From assembly GCA_910587645.1 (NCBI GenBank), contig CAJUNA010000044.1:18129-82128 (forward strand): DNA of 64,000 nucleotides, given 5' to 3'. Made by a program: the position numbers and the translations under genes. Of the stretch, positions 8,456-16,956 are shown one piece after another (position 1 is the stretch's first letter; every line of letters starts with the position of its first letter). The notes beneath the pieces were generated by a model. It was not told the origin of the DNA, made no database searches, and worked only from the letters and a program-made list of their open reading frames with translations. The stretch comes from an uncultured Oscillospiraceae bacterium (GTDB lineage: Bacteria; Bacillota; Clostridia; Oscillospirales; Oscillospiraceae).

Positions 8456-8749
8456 ATGAAAGTCATTGATATTGTCAACAAGGCAGACCTTGACCTGACA
8501 GTAGAACAGCTGATAGACCTGGTCGCCAACCATAACCGCCAGGTAGACCTGATTTTCGCGGAAAAACGCACGGATGAGGACGGCTACCTGAGCTGGGATC
8601 AGGAGAACTGGACTTGTGTAGACGGCAAGCGGTTTATCCGCAGTTATTTCCTGCAAGGCCGTGCGCTTTCTGATTATAGCGGCTACAACAAGTATGACAT
8701 GAAGGGCTGCTTCCTTCCGGAGGAAGCCCAGGAGGTTCGTTTAGGCTGA
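8456..8749 (+). CDS. Small hypothetical protein at the end of the grd operon
   Basis: A 97-residue acidic soluble protein (MKVIDIVNKADLDLTVEQ) with ribosome-binding site GGGGGCGG 12 bases after grdD and a terminator hairpin after it. It has one cysteine in ENWTCVDGKRF and one in MKGCFLPEEA, and no signal peptide or membrane segment. I do not recognise the family. The tight spacing implies co-transcription with grdC and grdD, so a role linked to component C or its assembly is possible. Confidence 0.7.
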   Translation: MKVIDIVNKADLDLTVEQLIDLVANHNRQVDLIFAEKRTDEDGYLSWDQENWTCVDGKRFIRSYFLQGRALSDYSGYNKYDMKGCFLPEEAQEVRLG

Positions 8750-8782
8750 TTCCCTGCGTATGCAGGCAGGCGAACAGAAAAC

Positions 8783-8811
8783 AAGGGGCTGCGCCGGTGG
8801 CGCAGCCCCTT
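8783..8811. terminator. Bidirectional terminator
   Basis: Thirteen perfect pairs (8783-8795 with 8799-8811) around a GGT loop. A T-rich run follows on the minus strand. It lies between the convergent grd operon and the selenium module. Confidence 0.75.
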
Positions 8812-8833
8812 AAGCTATGTCCGTTTTCCGCTG

Positions 8834-9079
8834 TCAATCGTCCCCCTGGTGTACCAAGGCGAACGAAGCCTCCTCCCGCCGGTAGACCGCTTCCAGGTCG
8901 GCGTCCATGCAGGCAAGCATGGCGTCCTCCGCTCCATAGAAAACACAGGTGCCGCAGGAAGAACTCAGCCGCCGGGGAACAGGCGCTAGGCAGGCGCCAT
9001 CGACCCCAGCCTTTTTCAGCGCGTTGCAGCTCCGCAGCGCCGCCAGGTGGGTGTGAAAGGTAGCCACATACTGTTCCAT
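8834..9079 (-). CDS. DUF3343 putative Se/S carrier protein
   Basis: An 81-residue protein matching the DUF3343 family, annotated as putative selenium/sulfur carrier-like. The typical late segment with a conserved cysteine is seen in PVPRRLSSSCGTCVFY, beside a second cysteine two residues on. Its ATG at 9079 overlaps the TGA of the TusA-like gene, so the two are translationally coupled; a GTG at 9082 is the alternative start. It is third in the operon after yedE and the TusA-like gene, which supports handling of selenium delivered by that transporter. Confidence 0.72.
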   Translation of the reverse strand: MEQYVATFHTHLAALRSCNALKKAGVDGACLAPVPRRLSSSCGTCVFYGAEDAMLACMDADLEAVYRREEASFALVHQGDD

Positions 9080-9282
9080 CACTTTGACAGCAGCAGCTTA
9101 AAATCGCCCTCGAAATCCACAACCTTCACCTGATAGCCGGCGTTCCGGGCAAACCGGGTCACATTCTCCACGGAGCACTGGTTGTCTACAGCAACCTCCA
9201 GCTTGGAGGGGCCGCCGTCCTTGACGGCCTTCTGCACCATCACCACAGGGGTGGGGCAGGAATATCCACGCGCATCAATCAT
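9079..9282 (-). CDS. TusA/SirA-like sulfurtransferase (YedF type)
   Basis: A 67-residue TusA-fold protein with the signature RGYSCPTPVVMVQKAV, where the cysteine of the CPxP motif carries a persulfide or perselenide in the family. It follows yedE by only 4 bases and overlaps the DUF3343 gene. Fusions and neighbours of this kind (YedF with YedE) are linked to selenium metabolism in anaerobes. Selenium rather than sulfur use is inferred from the adjoining selenoprotein operon. Confidence 0.85.
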   Translation of the reverse strand: MIDARGYSCPTPVVMVQKAVKDGGPSKLEVAVDNQCSVENVTRFARNAGYQVKVVDFEGDFKLLLSK

Positions 9283-9286
9283 ACCA

Positions 9287-10384
9287 TTAACCCTCCAATT
9301 TCTGCATATTCATCAAGGAAATAACTGCCAGAACCACAAAGCCAACCACAACCGCAATAGCGACAGGGCCAGTGCCGATGCCGGTAGCGGAAGAGGCCAG
9401 GCCGAAGTTATGGGACACTGCCGCGCCAACGATGTAGCCGGTAACGGTGACGGCAGAGTCGGTATTGCCCTCACCAGCCAGGATCAGTTGGCGCAGGGGG
9501 CAGCCGCCCAGTAGGACGGAACCCCAGCCTACCAGGACCATGCCCATCAGGTTCCAGGTGGCTTCGGAATGGGCGATGGGCTGATCAACGAAGCCCAGAT
9601 TGAACTTGCTCAGGGCCAGATTGCCGATAAGCACCGCCACAATGATGGCGACGAAGGCGGAAATCAGGCGGAAATCCTTGAACATCACCGCGTCACGGAT
9701 GCCGCCCACCATGCACAGGCGGGAACGCTGGGCCAAAATGCCCACAATCACGGCAACCAGCAAGGCAACCAGAACGGGAGCCGCCATGGAGCCGGGGCCC
9801 TTGGCACTGAAAATGATGAAGTCCGGACGTACCATCAGCAGAACCAGCAGGCCCACCATCAGGACCGGGAAAATCAGACCCTCCGCCATGGACTGCTGAT
9901 ACGCGCGGCGCAGGCTGAAGCCCTTCTTCAGGAACCGGATGCCAAGGAGAATACCCAGGGCGAAGCCCACCAGGCCAACAACCGCGTTCAGGTCGCCGCC
10001 GCCGATACGGATAACCATGCGCAGGGGGCAGCCCAGGAACACCAGCGCGCCGATCATGACGAAAACCGCCACGATGAAGCGGATCATAGGGGAAGAACCC
10101 CCTTTGGGGCGAAATTCCTTCTTGGCGAAGGCAATCGCGGTGGATCCCAGCACCAGGCCGATGATCTCAGGGCGGATGTACTGGACGATACCGGTGCCGA
10201 CCTCGGCGTCAAACCCGGCCCGCTGGAAGTTCAATGCCCCGGCGATGTCCCGCAGGAAGCAGGCGATGCAGAAGCCCATATTGGCCGGATTGCCTAGGGC
10301 TGTCAGCAGCACCGCCGCCGCTCCCACCACCAGGCCTGTCCCAATGAGCAGGCCGTAGCGTTTGATAAAGCTTTCTTTTGGCAT
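9287..10384 (-). CDS. yedE: YedE-family putative selenium transporter
   Basis: A 365-residue polytopic membrane protein of the YeeE/YedE family. It carries duplicated GCPLR motifs (FLGCPLRMVIRIGGG and LGGCPLRQLIL), further cysteines in MGFCIACFLRD, and many hydrophobic segments. Family members import sulfur compounds, and the YedE branch is genomically linked to selenoprotein-producing bacteria. ATG 10384 follows GAGGAGAAAA. It heads the operon with the TusA-like and DUF3343 genes. The transported selenium species is unknown. Confidence 0.85.
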   Translation of the reverse strand: MPKESFIKRYGLLIGTGLVVGAAAVLLTALGNPANMGFCIACFLRDIAGALNFQRAGFDAEVGTGIVQYIRPEIIGLVLGSTAIAFAKKEFRPKGGSSPMIRFIVAVFVMIGALVFLGCPLRMVIRIGGGDLNAVVGLVGFALGILLGIRFLKKGFSLRRAYQQSMAEGLIFPVLMVGLLVLLMVRPDFIIFSAKGPGSMAAPVLVALLVAVIVGILAQRSRLCMVGGIRDAVMFKDFRLISAFVAIIVAVLIGNLALSKFNLGFVDQPIAHSEATWNLMGMVLVGWGSVLLGGCPLRQLILAGEGNTDSAVTVTGYIVGAAVSHNFGLASSATGIGTGPVAIAVVVGFVVLAVISLMNMQKLEG

Positions 10385-10691
10385 GGATGTTTTCTCCTCT
10401 CATTTCTCCGAAAAATTCTGGCGCGGCACCAATGCCGGCCACACAGGCATGGGCAAATAACCCTATCCTGGCATCCAATATATCGTTTTTTATTGCCAAA
10501 AGCAAGATCAATTTCCTTTTTGCCTTCCCAGCGAGAAAACAGTTGCATCAAGAAAAATTTTGTGGTACAGTAAAATTGTAAAAATGGGCGAAAAAGCGCA
10601 GCTTTTGCTTTAAATGCTTTCAGAAACGATTCATTGTGATTTAGGTTGTAGTAGCTTTTACTGATTGAATATTTCTATAGGAGACAGCAAT
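10385..10691. promoter_or_regulatory. Divergent intergenic region with yedE promoter
   Basis: About 300 bases without a gene. On the minus strand TTGCTT (10505-10500), a 17-base spacer and TATATT (10482-10477) give a good promoter for yedE with a leader of roughly 90 bases. That leader holds inverted TGCC/GGCA stretches of unknown meaning. The ribosome-binding site AGGAGAC (10679-10685) of the plus-strand gene is at the right edge. I did not recognise a known riboswitch. Confidence 0.55.
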
Positions 10692-11849
10692 ATGAGCCAG
10701 ATATACCTAGATAACGCCGCTACTTCTTTTCCTAAGCCCCCCGCCGTGGCCACCTCCATGACACGCTATTTGACAGAGGTGGGTGCGTCCATCAATCGCG
10801 GCGTTTATGCCCGCGCACAGGACGCGGGGATGACCACACTGCTGCTGCGGGAAGGGCTGTGCAAGCTGTTCCACCACAGCGACCCCACCCACTGCATTCT
10901 AACCAGCGGCAACACGATGGGGTTGAATATGGCGCTCCGGGGCTGGCTGAAACCTGGAGACCACTGCATTACCAGCAGTATGGAGCACAACGCCGTCATG
11001 CGCCCACTGCACAGCCTGGCAGACCAGGGGGTAGCCTTTGACCGTGTTCCCTGTAATGGGGAAGGGTATCTGGATCCGGCAGACCTTCTGCCGCTGCTCC
11101 GTCCCAACACGCGGCTGGTAGTAATAGCCCATGGCTCCAACGTAGGCGGAGGCATACAAGACGCTGCCGCAATTGGGAAAATCTGCCGGGAGCGTGGTAT
11201 TCCACTGCTGCTGGACGCCGCCCAGACGGCGGGGCATTGGGATATAGATTTCGAAGGCTGGGGCCTATCGGCGCTGTCGGTGCCGGGGCACAAGGGCTTA
11301 ATGGGCCCCTCGGGGATTGGCGCACTGCTGCTGTCGCCGGAATTTGCCAAAGGCCTGACACCGCTCATTACCGGCGGCACAGGAAGCGCGTCAGATTCCG
11401 AGCGCCAGCCCACCTATATGCCGGACCGCCTGGAGTCCGGTACGCCGAACCTGCCGGGAATCTATGGCCTCCATGCCGCTGTGGAGTTTATTCTGGAAAC
11501 TGGCGTTGAGACTTTCCGGCGGCGGGAAGAGGAATTGACCAGCCAATTTCTGGCGGGGCTGCAGGATATTCCCAACATCCGGCTGGCGGGGCCGTGGACG
11601 TTGGAAAACCGCGCGGGCGTAATTTCTGTAGATTTTTTAGAACAGGACAATGCGGAAGCGGCTTTCTGCCTGGAGCAGCAATTCGGTATCCTCACCCGCT
11701 GCGGGCTCCACTGCGCCCCGGCCGCCCATCGGACTTTGGGCACATTCCCCCAGGGGACGGTGCGTTTCAGCCCCGGATGGTATACCTCCCCAGAGGAAGT
11801 CGCCGCGGCAATCGCAGCGGTACAGGGAATCGTTTCTGGCATGCGTTAG
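10692..11849 (+). CDS. Class V aminotransferase, cysteine desulfurase/selenocysteine lyase-like
   Basis: A 385-residue PLP enzyme starting MSQIYLDNAATSFPKP. The PLP lysine lies in SVPGHKGLMGPSG and the nucleotide-like phosphate-binding segment is TSGNTMGLNMAL. The likely catalytic cysteine is in LTRCGLHCAPAAH. The family removes sulfur from cysteine or selenium from selenocysteine. It is transcribed divergently from yedE, a pairing typical of selenium-handling loci. Whether it acts on cysteine or selenocysteine cannot be read from the sequence. Confidence 0.85.
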   Translation: MSQIYLDNAATSFPKPPAVATSMTRYLTEVGASINRGVYARAQDAGMTTLLLREGLCKLFHHSDPTHCILTSGNTMGLNMALRGWLKPGDHCITSSMEHNAVMRPLHSLADQGVAFDRVPCNGEGYLDPADLLPLLRPNTRLVVIAHGSNVGGGIQDAAAIGKICRERGIPLLLDAAQTAGHWDIDFEGWGLSALSVPGHKGLMGPSGIGALLLSPEFAKGLTPLITGGTGSASDSERQPTYMPDRLESGTPNLPGIYGLHAAVEFILETGVETFRRREEELTSQFLAGLQDIPNIRLAGPWTLENRAGVISVDFLEQDNAEAAFCLEQQFGILTRCGLHCAPAAHRTLGTFPQGTVRFSPGWYTSPEEVAAAIAAVQGIVSGMR

Positions 11850-11897
11850 CCCCATGTTTTGCAGGTGGATATTGATGGAAGCCAATACGTAAACTGG

Positions 11898-11935
11898 AAA
11901 GGGGCCGTCTACTAAGACGGTTCCCTTTTTGTTAT
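11898..11935 (+). terminator. Terminator after the class V aminotransferase
   Basis: GGGGCCGTC pairs with GACGGTTCCC (including G-U pairs) and is followed by TTTTTGTT. Confidence 0.75.
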
Positions 11936-12052
11936 TGGCTGCGTGTGCCTGACCTATAAAAACCGCTGGTAAAATTTACAAATTGGGGAGTCACTGGTAT
12001 ATTCACCCCCTTCCGGCAGATACTAACCGCAAAACGAATAAGGAGCTGCACA

Positions 12053-12484
12053 ATGGAAATCACCAAACAAGAGTATCAAAAATACGTCCAGGCACGGGAA
12101 AAAAGCTCGCCTATTGTCAAAAACTGCGTTTTAGCCTTTGCCATAGGCGGCGGTATCTGCGTCTTAGGGCAGGCTATCATGGACGGCTGGACCGCCCTGG
12201 GCCTTGAAAAGACTGACGCAGGGACAGCCACCTCCATCTGCCTGGTATTCCTGTCGGTACTGCTGACGGGGCTGAACCTTTATAACAAACTGGGCCGTTA
12301 TGGCGGCGCGGGGACGCTGGTGCCCATCACAGGCTTTGCCAACGCGGTGGCCTCTCCGGCCATCGACTTTAAAAGCGAAGGCCTTATCACCGGCATGGCG
12401 GCGAAAATGTTCACCGTAGCTGGCCCCGTGATTGTATTTGGCGTAGCGGCCAGTGTGGTTTATGGTATCATTTTAATGCTGTGA
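12053..12484 (+). CDS. spoVAC: Stage V sporulation protein AC
   Basis: A 143-residue membrane protein matching SpoVAC, part of the channel that moves dipicolinic acid into the forespore. The text NCVLAFAIGGGICVLGQAIMD, a central hydrophobic stretch, then PITGFANAVASPAIDFKSEG and two further helices are characteristic. In most spore formers spoVAC is followed by spoVAD and spoVAE; here a terminator and dcd follow, so it stands alone. The rest of the spoVA set must be elsewhere or absent. Confidence 0.9.
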   Translation: MEITKQEYQKYVQAREKSSPIVKNCVLAFAIGGGICVLGQAIMDGWTALGLEKTDAGTATSICLVFLSVLLTGLNLYNKLGRYGGAGTLVPITGFANAVASPAIDFKSEGLITGMAAKMFTVAGPVIVFGVAASVVYGIILML

Positions 12485-12490
12485 GAAAGC

Positions 12491-12523
12491 CCCTCTTTTC
12501 GAACGAACCGCTCGAAAAGAGGG
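12491..12523 (+). terminator. Terminator after spoVAC
   Basis: Twelve perfect pairs (12491-12502 with 12512-12523) followed by ATTTTCC and more T-rich sequence. Confidence 0.82.
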
Positions 12524-12632
12524 ATTTTCCATATTTTTTATTCTTCCTGCGCCAGCAGGCGAAGAAAGATTGCAAAACCGTCCTGTATCGGTTATACTAC
12601 AGAGGAAAATAGAGAGAAGGGAGGCGTATACC

Positions 12633-13175
12633 ATGATCCTATCCGACAAAAACATCCTGTCCCGCCTGGAGCGTGGAGACCTGTCCATTACCCCGCTGGA
12701 GGAAGGGCAGATTCAGCCCGCCAGCGTAGATATCCGCTTAGGCGACACGTTTTCGGTGATAGAGGACTCCCCTTCCGGGGTCATCACGCTGGATGAGGAG
12801 ACCACCTACAAGCCCCTGAGAAGCGATACATATGTATTGCTGCCGGGCCAGTTTATCCTTGCCACAACGATGGAATATTTCATCCTGCCCAACGACCTGA
12901 CGGCCTTTGTGGAGGGCCGCAGCAGTCTGGGGCGGATGGGCCTGTTCATCCAAAACGCGGGCTGGGTAGACCCTGGCTTCCAAGGGGAAATCACTTTGGA
13001 GTTATTCAACGCCAACCGCTGCGCCATCAAGCTGCAAACAGGGCGGCGGGTAGGCCAGCTTGTATTTGCCCAGATGGACAGCGAAGCCCTGCGCCCCTAC
13101 CAGGGCAAGTACCAGGGCCAGCGGGGCGCCACCGGCTCCCGGGTCTATTTGGATCAAGAAAAATTGAAAAAATAA
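12633..13175 (+). CDS. dcd: dCTP deaminase
   Basis: A 180-residue trimeric dUTPase-fold enzyme that converts dCTP to dUTP for thymidylate synthesis. Family markers are IQPASVDIRLGD, VEGRSSLGRMGLFI and NAGWVDPGFQGEITLEL, the last holding the catalytic glutamate. ATG 12633 follows AAGGGAGG. Some relatives also hydrolyse dUTP, and this cannot be decided here. hflX begins 9 bases after the stop, so the two are probably co-transcribed. Confidence 0.92.
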   Translation: MILSDKNILSRLERGDLSITPLEEGQIQPASVDIRLGDTFSVIEDSPSGVITLDEETTYKPLRSDTYVLLPGQFILATTMEYFILPNDLTAFVEGRSSLGRMGLFIQNAGWVDPGFQGEITLELFNANRCAIKLQTGRRVGQLVFAQMDSEALRPYQGKYQGQRGATGSRVYLDQEKLKK

Positions 13176-13184
13176 AGGGAAACT

Positions 13185-14489
13185 ATGAAAGAACAAACCG
13201 AAATTAAGAAACCCAGAGACATTGCCATCCTGGCCGGCCTCTCCAGCCCTCGGCTGGACGCCAAGGACAATGCCGATGAAGAATCCATGGAGGAGCTGGA
13301 AGCCCTGGTGGAGACCGCAGGCGGCGAAGCGGCCGCTTCCGTACTGCAAAACCGCGCATCGCCAGACCCCCGGACCTTTATCGGCGAGGGCAAGGTAGCG
13401 GAAATTAAGGAGCTGATCCGGACGGAGGAAGCTACAACCGTCATTTTTGACAATGACCTCAGCCCCTCTCAGATGCGGGTATTGACAGAGGAGCTTGGGG
13501 TGCAGGTACTGGATCGCAGCGCCCTGATCCTGGACATTTTTGCCCAGCGGGCCAGAACCCGGGAGGGGCGGCTGCAAGTAGAGCTGGCCCAGTACCAGTA
13601 CCTCCTGCCCCGCCTGACAGGCATGTGGACCCACCTGGAACGGCAGGCGGGCACCAACGGCAAAGGCCCCATCGGCTCTAAAGGCCCCGGCGAGACCCAA
13701 TTGGAGACTGACCGCCGCCACATCCACCGGAAGATCGACAAGCTGAAAGAGGAACTGGAGGAAGTCCGCCGGATCCGGGGTACCCAGCGCCAGCGGCGGA
13801 TGAAAAACGAGATTCCCGTAGTAGCCATCGTAGGCTACACCAACGCGGGGAAGTCCACGCTTTTGAACGCGCTCACCGGCGCGGACATTCCGGCCAACGA
13901 CCGGCTGTTCGACACCTTGGACACCACCAGCCGTCTCTTGACGGTCAGCGACACCATGGACGTGGTCATCAGCGACACCGTAGGATTTATCCGGAAGCTG
14001 CCCCACCAGTTGGTGGACGCGTTCAAGGCCACACTGGAGGAGTTGGAGTACGCCGACCTGCTGCTCCATGTTATCGACATTTCCAGCCCCCATTGGCAGG
14101 AGCAGGCGCAGATTGTGGACAGCCTGATCAGTGAGTTGGGGGCGGAGCAGACGCCGTGCCTGCGGGTTTATAATAAATCCGACCTGTTCTGGGGAGATAT
14201 CCGACCTCATGGCGCGGATTCCGTCAATATTTCCGCCAAAACTGGAGAAGGGCTTGACCAGCTCCTCCAGGCGATCGACAGGACCTTAGACAAAGGCACC
14301 CGCCGGGTCACCCTGCATCTGCCCTACGACAAGGGCGGGCTGCTGGATCTGCTGTACCGGGAAGCGAAGGTGGAGAGCGTGGAATATGCCGGTTCTATCG
14401 ATGTGGTAGCGGTCTGCAATCCCAAAGCCATCGGCGTGGTCAAGCCCTACATTGAGGGCTGGGTGGAGCCGAAGGAGCCTTGGGAATAA
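13185..14489 (+). CDS. hflX: GTPase HflX
   Basis: A 434-residue ribosome-associated GTPase that rescues or splits stalled ribosomes under stress. The N-terminal HflX domain contains the glycine-rich SKGPGETQLETDRR stretch. It is followed by a charged coiled-coil and the G domain with G1 GYTNAGKST at residues 217-225, G3 DTVGF, and NKSD. Length and domain order are normal. It lies 9 bases after dcd. Confidence 0.95.
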   Translation: MKEQTEIKKPRDIAILAGLSSPRLDAKDNADEESMEELEALVETAGGEAAASVLQNRASPDPRTFIGEGKVAEIKELIRTEEATTVIFDNDLSPSQMRVLTEELGVQVLDRSALILDIFAQRARTREGRLQVELAQYQYLLPRLTGMWTHLERQAGTNGKGPIGSKGPGETQLETDRRHIHRKIDKLKEELEEVRRIRGTQRQRRMKNEIPVVAIVGYTNAGKSTLLNALTGADIPANDRLFDTLDTTSRLLTVSDTMDVVISDTVGFIRKLPHQLVDAFKATLEELEYADLLLHVIDISSPHWQEQAQIVDSLISELGAEQTPCLRVYNKSDLFWGDIRPHGADSVNISAKTGEGLDQLLQAIDRTLDKGTRRVTLHLPYDKGGLLDLLYREAKVESVEYAGSIDVVAVCNPKAIGVVKPYIEGWVEPKEPWE

Positions 14490-14518
14490 AGAAAATCTTA
14501 TAGCGGGAGCAATGATCT

Positions 14519-16375
14519 ATGCGTTTTGGTAAAGCGGTCCGGATGGCGCTTTTGTTTGAGCTTTTTTGGAAGCTTCTTATTTTAGGCCTGGTGAACCCCC
14601 TGTTCCGGGAGATTTATCATACCTATGCCGCTTCCGTAGGCCTACGGTTCAATCAGAACATGCTGGGCGTATTCCTGAACTGGAAGGGGGCGGCGTTGTT
14701 TCTGCTCTTGTTTTTCGGCGCGGCGCTCCTGATTTTTTATGAATACGCCGTTATTATTAATATTGTAGCCCTGTACCGGCAGGGGAACGCCTTTTCCCTG
14801 CCCCAGGTAATGAAAAGCTCCGTATGGAACCTTGGGGTTATGCGGGGATGGTCATTGGCGGCGGGGTCGCTGTATTATGTCCTCCTGCTGCCCCTGACCC
14901 GGCTCGGGTATGTAAACACTATGGCGCCCCAGGTAGTCATCCCGGAGTTCGTGTTCGGGGAAATGCGGAAAACCTCCCTGGGTGTGGCGGGGATAGTAGC
15001 GGTCTTTGTGGCGGAATATGCCATCCACCTGGCACTGCTGTTTGTGCCGGTGTGCATGGTCCTGCGGGGCCAGCGGTTCGCAGCGGCGTCTAGGGAAAGC
15101 TTGGGATGCTGGAAAAAGCTGGACTGGAAGCACCGCTTAATGGTCTTAGGCATCCTGCTGCTCTGGGAGCGGACGCTGACAGAAATCAGCCGCTATTGGC
15201 GGCGCAAACCCCTGGGGAATGATGATTTCGGGGAATATTTCTTAAAAAACCTACTCCACACCGAGGCGTTCCGGACCGACCTGCTTTACTGGCTGTTCCT
15301 AAACCTGTTGACAGCGGCGGCTATGACGGGGATTATTTGGCTACTGGTAGCCAGCCTGGAGAGGAAGGCGGCGCTTCGCGCTTCCCTTAGCCCGCCCTGG
15401 AGCCGGGATGGGGAGATGCTGGTGGAAATGGCGGAGCACCGCTGGGCCAGGGCCAAAAGAAGATGGAAGGCCCGGCTGCAAACCCGGCGCTGGCAGTCCG
15501 GCCTGGCGGCGGCAGGGCTGCTGCTAGCAGCCTGGCTGGTGGCGGCAAGCTGGCAGCAGCCTATGGTTCACCGGCCCCTGGCCATCGGGCACCGGGGAAG
15601 TATTGAGGGCGTGGAAAACACCCTTCCCGCCATCCTTGCCGCCCAGGCGTTGGGGATGGATTACGCGGAGATTGACGTGCAGCTCACCCGGGACGGTGTG
15701 CCGGTTCTGTTCCATGATGGAAACCTGCGGCGGCTGGCAGGCCGGGAGGAGGAAGTGGGCGGCCTGGACTGGGCGCAACTGGGGGAAATCCCCATCTCCG
15801 ATTACGGGCACCCGGACGCGGATGCCAGAATCGTATCCCTGGAGGAGGTCCTGCGGGCTTTGCAGGACGGGGCAATGGGCTTGCTCATCGAATTGAAACC
15901 CGCAGGATCAAACCACTCACTTCTGGCAGAAGCGGTGATAGAGCTGGTAGAGCGGTACGGCTTCGGGGAACGGGCCATGTTCATGTCGCTGGATTATATG
16001 TGCCTCATGCCCCTGCTGGACCGGCATCCGGAATGGTGGGTGGGCTACTGCCTATTCGGCGCCAGCGGGGACATTGACGAGGCTGTCTGGCGGTACGGCG
16101 TGGACTTCCTGGCGGTAGAGGAAGCCCTGGTCAACAGCCGCCTGATCCTCCAGGCCAGGGAGCAATATCTGCCGGTTTATGTGTGGAGCGTCTATGACAA
16201 TGAAAAAATGCGGCAATACCTGGAGATGGGCGTAGGCGGCATTATCAGCGATTATCCGGAGGAATTGCGGACAGTCCTGGATACATATTTAGCCGCCCAT
16301 CCCTATCAAGACACTATTTGGCAGGAAGAGGGATTTCCCCTCCGGGGCAAAGAGAAAAAATCCCCCCTGCCCTAA
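14519..16375 (+). CDS. Membrane-anchored glycerophosphodiester phosphodiesterase
   Basis: A 618-residue protein. The first 340 residues form a multi-pass membrane domain of the glycerophosphoryl diester phosphodiesterase membrane type. From about residue 350 a GDPD TIM-barrel follows with GHRGSIEGVENT (catalytic His), EIDVQLTRDG (metal-binding Glu/Asp) and VLFHD. The enzyme hydrolyses glycerophosphodiesters to glycerol 3-phosphate and an alcohol; the membrane domain suggests action on lipid or lipoteichoic-acid products. It starts ATG 14519, 29 bases after hflX. Confidence 0.9.
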   Translation: MRFGKAVRMALLFELFWKLLILGLVNPLFREIYHTYAASVGLRFNQNMLGVFLNWKGAALFLLLFFGAALLIFYEYAVIINIVALYRQGNAFSLPQVMKSSVWNLGVMRGWSLAAGSLYYVLLLPLTRLGYVNTMAPQVVIPEFVFGEMRKTSLGVAGIVAVFVAEYAIHLALLFVPVCMVLRGQRFAAASRESLGCWKKLDWKHRLMVLGILLLWERTLTEISRYWRRKPLGNDDFGEYFLKNLLHTEAFRTDLLYWLFLNLLTAAAMTGIIWLLVASLERKAALRASLSPPWSRDGEMLVEMAEHRWARAKRRWKARLQTRRWQSGLAAAGLLLAAWLVAASWQQPMVHRPLAIGHRGSIEGVENTLPAILAAQALGMDYAEIDVQLTRDGVPVLFHDGNLRRLAGREEEVGGLDWAQLGEIPISDYGHPDADARIVSLEEVLRALQDGAMGLLIELKPAGSNHSLLAEAVIELVERYGFGERAMFMSLDYMCLMPLLDRHPEWWVGYCLFGASGDIDEAVWRYGVDFLAVEEALVNSRLILQAREQYLPVYVWSVYDNEKMRQYLEMGVGGIISDYPEELRTVLDTYLAAHPYQDTIWQEEGFPLRGKEKKSPLP

Positions 16376-16398
16376 CCCCATTGGAGAGGAGAAACAGC

Positions 16399-16956
16399 AT
16401 GGCGGTTTTAGAAACCAACCGGGTCATCCTGCGCCCCTTCACGGAAGCGGACGCGGCGGATGTCTACGCTTACTGCAAAGACCCCAGGGTCGGCCCGGTC
16501 GCGGGGTGGAAGCCCCACGAAAGTGTGGAGGAAAGCCGGGAGATCATCCGTACGGTGTTCTCTGCGCCAGATGTGTTCGCAATAGTGGACAAGGAAACCG
16601 GGCGGGTCATCGGCTCCGCAGGGTTTACCGCCCCTCATAAGGCGGAAGCCTGCCAAGGCCATACGGCGGAGATTGGATACGCCCTTTCCCCAGAGTACTG
16701 GGGGCGGGGGTTGATGCCGGAGACGGCGGCTGAATTGCTGCGCTACGGCTTTCAAGAAGCGGGATTTGATGAAATCTGGGCAACCCACTACCGGGAAAAC
16801 CGGCAGTCAAAACGGGTAATTGAAAAATGTGGTTTTTTGTACGCGTTTACGGAAAACCTGTCTGATGAGTTTTATTCGGACCGTCCTACCTGCTTCTACT
16901 TTTTGACGCGGGCGGCTTGGGAGAAAAGGGGGCAAGGAGAATGGACAGCTACTTAG
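16399..16956 (+). CDS. GNAT acetyltransferase, RimJ/RimL type
   Basis: A 185-residue N-acetyltransferase. Its opening LETNRVILRPFTEADAADVY and the acetyl-CoA-binding segment YALSPEYWGRGLMPETAAELL fit the ribosomal-protein acetyltransferase group. The substrate is unknown. ATG 16399 follows GGAGAGGAG. The 3' end overlaps the YigZ-family start by 16 bases, so the two are translated together. Confidence 0.85.
   Translation: MAVLETNRVILRPFTEADAADVYAYCKDPRVGPVAGWKPHESVEESREIIRTVFSAPDVFAIVDKETGRVIGSAGFTAPHKAEACQGHTAEIGYALSPEYWGRGLMPETAAELLRYGFQEAGFDEIWATHYRENRQSKRVIEKCGFLYAFTENLSDEFYSDRPTCFYFLTRAAWEKRGQGEWTAT

Noticed and set aside
12633..13175. Plain dUTPase
   Set aside because: Similar fold, but the length and the NAGWVDPGFQGEITLEL block fit dCTP deaminase.
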